Part shown: positions 56,124-63,884 of the stretch, piece after piece
How the letters are laid out: every line of letters starts with the position of its first letter
How positions within the stretch are numbered: the first letter of the stretch is position 1
Origin: Bacillota bacterium
GTDB taxonomy: Bacteria > Bacillota > Clostridia > Acetivibrionales > DTU013
Reading direction: 5' to 3'
Assembly: GCA_023409735.1 (NCBI GenBank)
Contig: JAEYRB010000054.1
Coordinates: forward strand, 205,030 to 269,029
DNA: 64,000 nt
The notes under the pieces: generated by a model
Seen by the model: the letters and a program-made list of their open reading frames with translations, nothing else
Told to the model about the DNA's origin: nothing
Databases searched by the model: none
Position numbers and translations under genes: made by a program

Positions 56124-57317
56124 CTAGATAAATAGGTCGTTGTCATCGGACAGCTTTTTATTCTCATCAATAAGCCTTGATAAAAGCAGTACTCCAAGTA
56201 CAAATGCAATACTCATAAATGGGATGTCAATAGTTACATTAACATTGGATAGCTTACTGGCCAGAATAAGCTGAAGAGTATTTAGTGCTACGTTTGAAAG
56301 CGTAACTAAAGCCAGAGTCAAACAGCAGAGCCTGGAAAGCTTCTTGGATATGTCCACAGCATTTGTCTGCTCATCAGTATCATTATGCTTCGGGTCTGCA
56401 TTTTCAAAAGTATTTTCATGTTCTACAGCATTTACATCTTCCAGGTGTATAATCTTATAATTATTTGCCTGCTCCACAGCATATACTTGTTCTGCAGCAT
56501 TTACCTGTTCTAGATGTGCAATCTCATAATTATTCGCCTGCTCCGCAGCATATTCCTGTTCCACTGTATTCCCCGGCTCCGGTGAAAGGAATGCTTCTAA
56601 CAGTGAAACTGCACAAATGGTAACAACAATATCCATTACATATGGCAGTGCAGAGGCACAGAAGCTTAATAACGCCAGAACAGCATCTGCAAAACTGGCT
56701 GCTCCTCTAAGACCTGAAAGTAAGCTGCTCAGGCACGGCAGAAATATCATACCGGTAAACAATATGCATAGAATATACAACAACACTTTAGCATACTTCA
56801 GTAATTCCTTTGTATTGCCGCTTTTGAAAAGACGCAGCGTTCGTAAAATCACACAGCAAATTATTGCTGACCATAGAGTTCCGCCTGCAACAGCTTTTAT
56901 AATACGCTGGGCATCTATATCCGCACCTGCAGCAGCTTTCATAATACTTTGAGTATTTACTTCAGCACCAACAAAAGATGGGTAGAAGGCTGTTGGATTT
57001 ATCATACAGTATAAGCAAACAGCAGTAACAAGAGAGAGTAAGCACAGCGATACATTTTCCAGCCTGCGGGAGTTCTCTGCTTTGTCGAGAAGCACTAATG
57101 CAACCGGGATAAAGCTCAGACCGATCCATACCATACTCGCCAGTCCATTTCCAATGTTTCCGCTTGATGCCAGTGCCTTAAGCACTCCACCAATTTGTTC
57201 AAACGGAAAAGCGAAGACAGTTGAGAACCACCCGGGAAGGACATCTGCAAAAATACAGATACTGCCCAATACAAGTGCTTCTATGGCAATAGCTGCATAT
57301 AAGAGCCTATGTTTCAT
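56124..57317 (-). CDS. DUF2975-type membrane protein with inserted repeats
   Basis: 397 residues, twice the usual DUF2975 length. There are about eight hydrophobic segments in two blocks (1-255 and 325-385). The C-terminal LLLSRLIDENKKLSDDNDLFI matches the typical DUF2975 ending. Between the blocks is a charged stretch containing two 23-residue repeats with the core EQANNYEIAHLEQVNAAEQ. The function of the family is unknown; it pairs with the XRE protein encoded ten bases later. GGAGG precedes ATG. Confidence 0.75.
   Translation of the reverse strand: MKHRLLYAAIAIEALVLGSICIFADVLPGWFSTVFAFPFEQIGGVLKALASSGNIGNGLASMVWIGLSFIPVALVLLDKAENSRRLENVSLCLLSLVTAVCLYCMINPTAFYPSFVGAEVNTQSIMKAAAGADIDAQRIIKAVAGGTLWSAIICCVILRTLRLFKSGNTKELLKYAKVLLYILCILFTGMIFLPCLSSLLSGLRGAASFADAVLALLSFCASALPYVMDIVVTICAVSLLEAFLSPEPGNTVEQEYAAEQANNYEIAHLEQVNAAEQVYAVEQANNYKIIHLEDVNAVEHENTFENADPKHNDTDEQTNAVDISKKLSRLCCLTLALVTLSNVALNTLQLILASKLSNVNVTIDIPFMSIAFVLGVLLLSRLIDENKKLSDDNDLFI
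56432..56569 (-). repeat. Two tandem 69-base units in the DUF2975 gene
   Basis: Period 69 bases (ATAATTATTTGCCTGCTCC at 56457, ATAATTATTCGCCTGCTCC at 56526), with about 80% identity by eye. Each unit encodes 23 residues, and a partial third unit may precede them. Confidence 0.7.
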
Positions 57318-57330
57318 ATTGCATCCTCCA

Positions 57331-57386
57331 AATTATTGTTTTACAATAATTCCATTATATTCTAAAATTATCGTTTGTCAATAATT
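57331..57386 (-). promoter_or_regulatory. Promoter with two operator-like inverted repeats
   Basis: Minus strand TTGACA (57376-57381), 16 bases, TATAAT (57354-57359). AATTATTGT-AAA-ACAATAATT (57331-57351) is a perfect repeat between the -10 and the start codon. AATTATTG-ACAAA-CGATAATT (57366-57386) overlaps the -35. The same half-site in both suggests one repressor, most simply the XRE protein of this operon. Confidence 0.75.
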
Positions 57387-57391
57387 ATTTA

Positions 57392-57800
57392 GGGTTCCAA
57401 CTTGAGAAAAAACATACGGCATGTAGTTATTGTCATGTTTTTCTTTTTATTTACACCATTATACAGACATTAATTGAATACCTAGTTATCTGAGCAAAAT
57501 TTCAACTTTGGTGTGTTCTACTAAAATATGGGGTGCGGATGAAACCTTGGACAAAGATAGGAAAGGAGAGCATCCGCATGTGGTATTCATGGGAAGCAAG
57601 CCATTGATCTCTACATCAAATATGGGATGAGCACAGCTGCTGTAATCCATGACTTTATGGATAAATCACATAAATATACCTAATTTTACTGAAGTTTATC
57701 AATGTTTTTGTTATGTTTTGTAAACTACCCGTTCCCTACTTGAAAAGCTGCACATTTTTCACTCATTTTTTAAAATTAATGTTCCTAACTTGAAAAAATG
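57392..57800. repeat. Three short direct repeats around an IS remnant
   Basis: GTTCCAACTTGAGAAAAA (57394), GTTCCCTACTTGAAAAG (57731) and GTTCCTAACTTGAAAAAATG (57781). The first lies on one side and the other two on the other side of the transposase fragment, so they may be worn ends of the element. No gene is intact in 57318-57841. Confidence 0.4.
57578..57683 (+). pseudogene. IS3-type transposase (OrfA) remnant
   Basis: ATG after AAAGGAG starts MWYS, then a frame change leads to KQAIDLYIKYGMSTAAVIHD, which is the helix-turn-helix start of IS3-family OrfA proteins. The rest of the transposase is missing and the frame stops after 27 more codons. Confidence 0.65.
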
Positions 57801-57841
57801 AGCTAAACTAAGATTCTTATATTTTTACCGCACCACAATAC

Positions 57842-58600
57842 CTATTTATGCATTTTTATAATAAGATAACTTGGAGTTTCAATGAATCCATTATATCGCT
57901 CGGGAAATCTTTCTTTCCAATCCTCCGGCGGAAGCGGCTCTTGCACTTCCTCCATCGTAAGACCGGATCGGATAATGGCATTCAAGTAATCGCTGAAGGT
58001 ATGATGGAAGCTGAAGCTCAGGAAATCATCAATAGAATCATTATATTCGATCCATGGCTGTATATAGCCTCTTTCCCGTTTATTTAAATACCTGACTACC
58101 CACTGGCTGTCATCCGGAAAGGTATCCCCATTTTTGATGGGATACTGCGCAGTATAAATCGGATTCATCACAGACATAATGCAGTCGCCATTTGGCCTAA
58201 GCATAGCAGAAATATTAGAAAAAAGCTTATCCAGGTCCTTTATATAATGTGTTACTGTCGAAGAAAATACAAGGTCGAATTGTTCGTTATGCCGGTACTG
58301 TGAGACATCTCCTTTTAAAAATTCAGCCTTTGATTTAATTTTCGCCGCTCTTTTTTTAGCCAGCTTCAGCATACCTTCAGACACATCGACACCAACAATT
58401 TGTTCTGGCCTTCCCTCTTCAAACCAAAATGTGAAGCGTCCTGTACCGCACCCAAGATCAATAACCCTTTTCCCTTCCAAATCAGGCAGCAGTTTTTGAA
58501 TACATGGCCACTCTATTCTAAAGCTATATGAATCATCACCTGATGTAAATTTCTCATACGCTTCGGCCATTTTGTCCCAATTTTCTTCTGTATTATTCAT
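57842..58600 (-). CDS. Class I SAM-dependent methyltransferase
   Basis: 252 residues. Motif I is VIDLGCGTGRFTFWFE, followed by IVGVDVSEGML and DLVFSSTVTHYIKDL. The middle and end (PPEDWKERFPERY) resemble the small-molecule methyltransferases near transport and resistance genes in Bacilli and Clostridia. Substrate unknown. A single gene with remnants on one side and palindromes on the other. Confidence 0.9.
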   Translation of the reverse strand: MNNTEENWDKMAEAYEKFTSGDDSYSFRIEWPCIQKLLPDLEGKRVIDLGCGTGRFTFWFEEGRPEQIVGVDVSEGMLKLAKKRAAKIKSKAEFLKGDVSQYRHNEQFDLVFSSTVTHYIKDLDKLFSNISAMLRPNGDCIMSVMNPIYTAQYPIKNGDTFPDDSQWVVRYLNKRERGYIQPWIEYNDSIDDFLSFSFHHTFSDYLNAIIRSGLTMEEVQEPLPPEDWKERFPERYNGFIETPSYLIIKMHK

Positions 58601-58638
58601 TGTTACACCTCGAACTCAAATAGTAGAATTATGCAATT

Positions 58639-58682
58639 ATTATATCATGAATTTGTAAGAATTCGTGATATAATCGGCCATG
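58639..58682. repeat. 44-base palindromic repeat, copy 1
   Basis: ATTATATCATGAATT, six bases, AATTCGTGATATAAT and then CGGCCATG. It is nearly identical to 58761-58804, with one base different. The arms of 15 bases pair almost fully. Confidence 0.8.
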
Positions 58683-58760
58683 TGTGTTTCGGCTTTATCC
58701 GAAAATTTCGCACGGCCATAAATTCCGCCGTAGGCATATAATATCCTCATTTATGAGGAT

Positions 58761-58804
58761 ATTATATCATGAATTTGTAAGAATTCATGATATAATCGGC
58801 CATG
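58761..58804. repeat. 44-base palindromic repeat, copy 2
   Basis: As copy 1 but with perfect 15-base arms. Between the copies lie a looser pairing (CGGCCATGTGTG with CGCACGGCCA) and the hairpin ATATCCTCATTTATGAGGATAT. The whole 58639-58804 block may be one mobile palindromic unit. No gene is seen in 58601-59250. Confidence 0.8.
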
Positions 58805-59076
58805 GTGCGTTTTCATTCTTGCTCTAATTATCGCACAACAGCTTAATAACATAATTACTGCTATAACACTATTATGCGATTATTTTATCTAGAAAGCTTT
58901 ATGCTTCATGATGTAATTTGCCGGGCTTCTTTTGGTCTTGCTCTGCTTTTGATTGCACGAAGCTAATAAACCTGTATTGTCTATTTGTTTTGCTACATTG
59001 TCAAAGAAGGCGATAGGACTTTTCGTTTAGTATATTTTTCTAAAAAGCTATTGCATTTTTATTTCTAGATGCTATT

Positions 59077-59149
59077 ATATACATAGATTACCTATGCATA
59101 TGTAATCTATGTATATGGAATTATTATACATATCACCTATGTACATAGG
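59077..59149 (+). promoter_or_regulatory. Two palindromes before padR
   Basis: ATATACATAGATTAC, ten bases, GTAATCTATGTATAT is a perfect 15-base inverted repeat (59077-59116). CCTATGTACATAGG is a perfect 14-base palindrome (59136-59149). PadR proteins bind ATGT/ACAT-type inverted repeats, so both are likely autoregulatory operators. Confidence 0.7.
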
Positions 59150-59250
59150 GATTATACACATGATAACTATATATATATATAGACTTGGCAATGATAGCTA
59201 GGCTGTATGGCCTTGTACACATAATTAAAATATAGTAAGGAGGACTGAAA

Positions 59251-59589
59251 GTGAAAATCAACAAGGAACTCATGAAGGGCAGTACATCTATACTTATCCT
59301 TTCTTTGCTGGAGAATGAAAACATGTACGGCTATCAGATCGCTCAGGCGCTGAAAAAGAGATCCGAAGATGTTTTTGATTTGAAGGAAGGCACATTGTAC
59401 CCCATGCTGCATGGACTAGAGAATGAAGCTGCTATTGAATCCTACTGGTCTGAGGCAGAAAACGGCAAGCGCAGAAAGTATTACAAAATAACCAGTGAAG
59501 GAAGAAAGCTGCTGAAGCATAAAAGAAGTGAATGGAATACCTATTCTAAGGCAGTAAATTCTATAGTGGGAGGTGCCTGCTATGAATAA
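59251..59589 (+). CDS. PadR-family transcriptional regulator
   Basis: 112 residues from GTG 59251 after AAGGAGG. The winged helix is clear: LMKGSTSILILSLLENENMYGYQIAQAL, FDLKEGTLYPMLHGLE and RKYYKITSEGRKLL. It represses its own operon in most known cases, and the two palindromes upstream fit. The last codons overlap the start of the FtsW-like gene. Confidence 0.94.
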   Translation: MKINKELMKGSTSILILSLLENENMYGYQIAQALKKRSEDVFDLKEGTLYPMLHGLENEAAIESYWSEAENGKRRKYYKITSEGRKLLKHKRSEWNTYSKAVNSIVGGACYE

Positions 59590-60964
59590 TAAAATCACAA
59601 CCTTTCTTGATGATGTATGTATTCATGTAAGATGTAAGGCTGTACATAATGACATACGCGATGAGCTTGCTAATCATATTACAGAATTAAAGGAAGAATA
59701 TGTCAGCACCGGAGTTGATGAGGAAAAAGCGCTTGATATGGCAATATCAGCTATGGGCAGCTGTGATGAGATAGGAAATCGGCTTAATAAGCAACATAAA
59801 CCTAAAACTGAATGGTCACTTATTGTACTAACTACAATAATCGCGGTCATTGGTGCAATTATTATGTATTCAAGCAGTAAGTTTGAGTCATTACAAACTG
59901 TGCAATTCGAAAGGTATTTGTTTTGTGTAGCAGTTGGAATAGGTGTATTAGTTATGCTCTACTTTTTTGACTATACAAAGCTTAAGAAGCTTGCGCTTCC
60001 AATATATTTATTGACATTTGTATTATTGTTCTTTACTTTATTTTCAGGAAGAACAATTAACGGAAGAGGTTTTTTGAGAATCGGCCATATCTCTATTTCA
60101 TCAGAGTATATACCACTGCTTTTTTTGATTGCCATTGCAGGGTTTATTGAAAAAGGCCGTGGTAAAGGTAGCTCAGCTTTTGCAGGAATACTTGCGCTTA
60201 TGCTGATTTCTATGATTCCAATAATTGCAATAAACAGCTTATCAATAGCAGTTATTTTAGTAATCTGTTATGCCGTTTTAATCACATCCTCTGTTTCAAG
60301 AAATCATTTTGGCGGTTACAGAAAACTTCAACTCGCTTCTATAGGTAGCATTGGCATTTTACTAACAGCTCTTGGGGTTATATTTGTACTAGGCCGTTCC
60401 ACGCGACTACTCTCCTTTATAACACGAGGACAATCGGATCCTTTAGGAGTGGGATGGATACATATAATGGCTGATAAATGGCTTACTGCATCCGCCTTGT
60501 TGGGCAAAGGTTCCGCTACAGTTAATGGATATAGTATAGATATGGGAATGCCCGGTGTCACAACAAACTACGTACTTATAAATGTTATTGCCACACTAGG
60601 CTGGATAGTCGGAATTGCATTGGTTTTGGCAATAGCTGTGTTTATCTGGCGGATGTTTGTGGCAGCCGGGAAAATTAAAAATTCTTATGGTTTCTATCTG
60701 TCACTTGGTGCATGCACGATTTTATCAGCACAGTTTGTGATCAGCGTTTTAATAAACTTCAATCTGTTTCCTCCGATGTCTACAAGTATACCATTTGTCT
60801 CTTATGGTGGGGTAGGTTATATCACGAACATGGCTCTTGTGGGACTGATTCTGTCAGTATGGCGAAGAAATAACTTAATAGGAGCATCAAACAATACTAC
60901 CGGCCCGAGCAAAGACAGGTTTATAAGAATTGAAGACGGTAAGCTGATTATAAGTTTTAAATAG
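59582..60964 (+). CDS. HAAS domain fused to FtsW/RodA-like protein
   Basis: 460 residues from ATG 59582 (GGGAGGTG upstream). Residues 1-80 are a cytosolic HAAS/permease-prefix domain (ITELKEEYVSTGVDEEKALD, AISAMGSCDEIGNRL). The rest is a SEDS protein with about ten spans: RTINGRGFLRIGHISISSEY, LLGKGSATVNG, and the C-terminal NLFPPMSTSIPFVSYGGVGY all match FtsW/RodA. In those enzymes an Asp in the outer loop (typically HTDF) is needed to polymerise glycan; here the place reads GVTTNYVLINVIA with Asn. No penicillin-binding partner is adjacent. It may be a regulator or a dead enzyme. Confidence 0.85.
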   Translation: MNNKITTFLDDVCIHVRCKAVHNDIRDELANHITELKEEYVSTGVDEEKALDMAISAMGSCDEIGNRLNKQHKPKTEWSLIVLTTIIAVIGAIIMYSSSKFESLQTVQFERYLFCVAVGIGVLVMLYFFDYTKLKKLALPIYLLTFVLLFFTLFSGRTINGRGFLRIGHISISSEYIPLLFLIAIAGFIEKGRGKGSSAFAGILALMLISMIPIIAINSLSIAVILVICYAVLITSSVSRNHFGGYRKLQLASIGSIGILLTALGVIFVLGRSTRLLSFITRGQSDPLGVGWIHIMADKWLTASALLGKGSATVNGYSIDMGMPGVTTNYVLINVIATLGWIVGIALVLAIAVFIWRMFVAAGKIKNSYGFYLSLGACTILSAQFVISVLINFNLFPPMSTSIPFVSYGGVGYITNMALVGLILSVWRRNNLIGASNNTTGPSKDRFIRIEDGKLIISFK

Positions 60965-61062
60965 GGCGACAGATTGGTATTGTAAAATTTCAAAGCTGAT
61001 AGCATAATCCAGCAACAAAACGGAACTAGCAAACCCGTGGCTTAAGTTTAGCCTCACAATCA

Positions 61063-61104
61063 TAAAGGCCTTGCCTACTTTAAAGTAAGCAAGACCTTTT
61101 GTTT
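61063..61104 (+). terminator. Terminator of the padR operon
   Basis: AAAGGCCTTGCCTACTTT and AAAGTAAGCAAGACCTTTT form a long imperfect hairpin followed by TGTTTATTTTT, 100 bases after the stop codon. Confidence 0.8.
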
Positions 61105-61197
61105 ATTTTTGCAAATATTTAATAATCTTGAAGCGGAATTGTGCTTTAGTCGCCGAGCCACCGGAGCATTTTGTTGTAATTATCATTTCCCCACTAA

Positions 61198-61250
61198 TCC
61201 TGCCGGTAGTATGAGTGGTTGTTGACCATAAGACGATGTAATTTGAGCTA
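61198..61250. repeat. Dispersed repeat, copy 1
   Basis: TCCTGCCGGTAGTATGAGTG, then GTTGTTGACCATAAGACG and ATTTGAGC; about 70% like 62844-62893. The origin is unknown, perhaps worn ends of an insertion sequence. Confidence 0.45.
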
Positions 61251-61308
61251 TCAGCATAGAAATTCTGCTCATCAAATTAAGAATAACAAAGTCACCATGT
61301 TCTTTAAA

Positions 61309-61494
61309 CTATGCAACTAAATCAATTTTTTCCCTTCTCTGTCCAGTAGTCCGGGGCAAAGATGTGTGCCGCGCCCTATGCCCTATCATCTGCCAGAATT
61401 TCGCCTTACTCATAACTTTTTTTAAGAAGACAAGATTCAATATTTCAGGTATATCAATTCCCGTATTAGCTTCTAGATTCGCGCAAATACACAC
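61309..61494 (-). pseudogene. HsdR/DEAD-type helicase remnant
   Basis: The frame reads [20 protein letters not shown] then AKFWQMIG, which is the helicase motif V-VI region of type I restriction HsdR and related DEAD proteins. The next expected piece, [12 protein letters not shown], appears in another frame just after, so a frameshift has occurred. No start or upstream part remains. Confidence 0.65.
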
Positions 61495-61506
61495 ACTACA
61501 CGACCT

Positions 61507-62541
61507 CTATTTCTCCACCAGCCTGTGCCACCTTTCATCTTCTTTTAGGAAGCTATAGGTTTCTTCATCCCGGAAGCATTTGAGCAGATTTTCTTTCAGT
61601 TCTTTATGGTAATCAGAATTGGCTTCCCTGAAGGTCATATGCTCATAGAGAGGTGACTTAGTGAAAGCAGTCATATTCTCTATATTGGCAAGCATTTTCT
61701 CCATTGTATCTACCGTGATATCCACATTCTTTTCCATTGTTGCCAGCTCAAGTCTGCTGGATGCCTCATAATACTCACCCATTTCAAATAGTCTTGCAAG
61801 CTGTTGCTGTTTATCCACAAGCTTACGAGCCTTTTCAATATTGTTATCTTTCGTCGTCAATAGATATATACCGTTAAACACGATACTTAACAGCTGATAG
61901 CTTGATAATAGCAGTTCTTCGTATGCTATATATGCTTTATCCGCCTGAGCAGTCTTACTGTAGATCAATGCCTGCTTCCACTTGCGCTCCGGGTTCTGTT
62001 CCGAGAAGTAAGAAAGATATTCCTCTGCTTTTTCAAACTGCTCTTTTCTCAAATAAAAGCCATATAAAGAATCTGCTGCATTAGTTCTAAGCTTCTCGTC
62101 TTTACTATTCAAAACCCGGACATAGCAATCAACGATATAACTATCATATTTCTCAGGACTTGGGACATCTTTTGTCATACGCTGTATGTCAAGTATTACA
62201 GCCATCTGCCAGATCAGTCTTTCACAATTAGGATACATTTCAATTTTTTCTTTCGCCCATTGTAATGCATCATCATAAGCTCCATTCTTGAGCCTGGCAT
62301 CGGCTTCATGGATAAAGCCTTTTATTTCTTCTTCCGTTAGCTCTTCCCTGAAAGACAGCAATGTATCGATTGTAACGTCAAGTAATCTGGCAATTGGTGC
62401 GAGTAGAGTTATATCCGGCAGAGAATTTCCATTTTCCCATTTATTGACCGCCGGAGCCGACACGCCCAAATAGTTTGCCATTTCCTCCTGCGTCATATTC
62501 TTAGCTTTACGATATTTTCGAATTATCTCTCCTACCTGCAT
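61507..62541 (-). CDS. XRE regulator with TPR-like C-terminal part
   Basis: 344 residues. The N-terminal helix-turn-helix is IRKYRKAKNMTQEEMANYLG, VSAPAVNKWENGNSLPDI and LLAPIARLLDVTIDTLLSF. The remaining 270 residues are helical with TPR-like pairs (DALQWAKEKIEMYPNCERL, FEKAEEYLSYFSEQNPERKW). This type is common in Clostridia; the TPR part may sense a peptide as in RRNPP regulators, but no signal-peptide gene is visible nearby. Confidence 0.9.
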   Translation of the reverse strand: MQVGEIIRKYRKAKNMTQEEMANYLGVSAPAVNKWENGNSLPDITLLAPIARLLDVTIDTLLSFREELTEEEIKGFIHEADARLKNGAYDDALQWAKEKIEMYPNCERLIWQMAVILDIQRMTKDVPSPEKYDSYIVDCYVRVLNSKDEKLRTNAADSLYGFYLRKEQFEKAEEYLSYFSEQNPERKWKQALIYSKTAQADKAYIAYEELLLSSYQLLSIVFNGIYLLTTKDNNIEKARKLVDKQQQLARLFEMGEYYEASSRLELATMEKNVDITVDTMEKMLANIENMTAFTKSPLYEHMTFREANSDYHKELKENLLKCFRDEETYSFLKEDERWHRLVEK

Positions 62542-62843
62542 AAGATCAGCTTCTTTCGCTTATTACTCGCAAGGCCCGGAAAAACCGTTTCTATGTGTTT
62601 GAAAATAACAACACAGAAGAACACCCATGCCGCAAGCTGCACACAAGAACGGATGAATGAAAATCCTTTATAATAAACAATTGTTTTCACACTAACCGTC
62701 CCTATATGTTTGTTGTAAGGCCCTTGCTGTCTCAATAATATCAGACACCTCTGTATTGCACAACTGAGCAGATGTTAATTATTCAGAAATAAAATTAACC
62801 TCTGCTCATATTTATTACAAGATGCTAATATTTTTCTTGATAT

Positions 62844-62893
62844 TCCTGCCGGTAATATAAGTAGTGTTGACCAATAGAATCAATCATTTGAGC
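62844..62893. repeat. Dispersed repeat, copy 2
   Basis: TCCTGCCGGTAATATAAGTA, then GTGTTGACCAATAGAATC and ATTTGAGC. The rest of 62542-63013 has only AT-rich sequence and short fragments such as CCGTCCCTATATG near 62697. Confidence 0.45.
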
Positions 62894-63013
62894 AAATCTA
62901 TGGCAGCACAGAAAAACCATCCGAAACTACTGATAAAATGCTTTTTGCGGAAAAAGCATGACCAAGTTAAGCGGGTTTCAGACACTTTTTATTCAAGAAA
63001 TTAGACTATTTCA

Positions 63014-63041
63014 GCGGTTTCGAACCGTCCCTCTGTGCTCC
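63014..63041. repeat. GGGAC-GTCCC-type repeat, copy 3
   Basis: GCGGTTTCGAACCGTCCCTC then TGTGCTCC, directly after the end of the acetyltransferase gene. GCGGTTTCGAACCG can form a hairpin. Confidence 0.4.
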
Positions 63042-63773
63042 TTATTCCAGAACTCTATAAAAATATTGATACTGTTCTTTAAAGCCTAATTTTTTATACA
63101 GCTGCAATGCAGTCAGGTTGTCAGTCATAACCTGCAAATATGCATTTTCAGCTCCATGCAACCTTCCTACTTTAAGAATATTTAAGAGCAACTGCGTTCC
63201 ATAGCCTTTATTTCTATAGTTTTCACATACCATAATATCGAAAAGCCCCAAGTAACCCTTTTCCAATACAGCCATCCCACAAGCAATAACTTCATTATCT
63301 ATCTGCAATATGGTAAAAAATGCATCAGGAATCAAATTATTAAGCATCTTTTTATAAATGATACTATTCTCTTTACTAATGCTGCCAAGTCTGCAATAGT
63401 GCTCAAACCATTTATCGCTAAAATACTCATATGTCATTGCCAAACTACTATCGGGCTCTGGAAAATCAGATATATGCAGAGTTTGAATGCTCGTACAGTG
63501 AATTTTCTTATATCCTCTATTTTCAAGCAGTTCATCCAGGTTTTCAGGGTCTGCAAGTGCTGTTATTTTATAAGTCGGCTTCAATTCCTTGCTTCTATAT
63601 ATTCTCTCACATCTATCTATTTTCTCAATAACATTATCTTTATGCTGATAAATTGGATTTATTGAATTAGCCCTATTTGTAAAACCATCGGCAAATCTTA
63701 AAATCCAACCATCATACAGAATTGTCTGCAAAGCTGGTAACGCATTCATTTGCAATTCTTCAAGTAGTCTCAT
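63042..63773 (-). CDS. GNAT acetyltransferase
   Basis: 243 residues from ATG 63771-63773, which follows GGAGG by seven bases; the frame from 63788 would start within that site. The C-terminal GNAT domain has LFDIMVCENYRNKGYGTQLL (the R/Q-x-x-G-x-G/A acetyl-CoA loop) and ALQLYKKLGFKEQYQY. The first 110 residues (GWILRFADGFTNRANSINP) match a group of N-acetyltransferases found as single genes in Bacilli and Clostridia. Substrate unknown. Confidence 0.9.
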   Translation of the reverse strand: MRLLEELQMNALPALQTILYDGWILRFADGFTNRANSINPIYQHKDNVIEKIDRCERIYRSKELKPTYKITALADPENLDELLENRGYKKIHCTSIQTLHISDFPEPDSSLAMTYEYFSDKWFEHYCRLGSISKENSIIYKKMLNNLIPDAFFTILQIDNEVIACGMAVLEKGYLGLFDIMVCENYRNKGYGTQLLLNILKVGRLHGAENAYLQVMTDNLTALQLYKKLGFKEQYQYFYRVLE

Positions 63774-63884
63774 AGTATACCTCCGCATATTGAGCTTTTT
63801 GCATAATTATACATTAATATGTATTTATATGCAATACATTTATATGCTTATAGGCCTATTAATTATATCTGCCAATCGGATAGG

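Noticed and set aside
58601..58640. CRISPR-like reading of the repeated palindromes at 58639 and 58761
   Set aside because: Only two copies 122 bases apart and no cas genes; they are palindromic intergenic repeats.
62532..62735. 67-codon minus-strand frame before the XRE-TPR gene
   Set aside because: It overlaps repeat-like sequence and lacks a ribosome site; probably chance.
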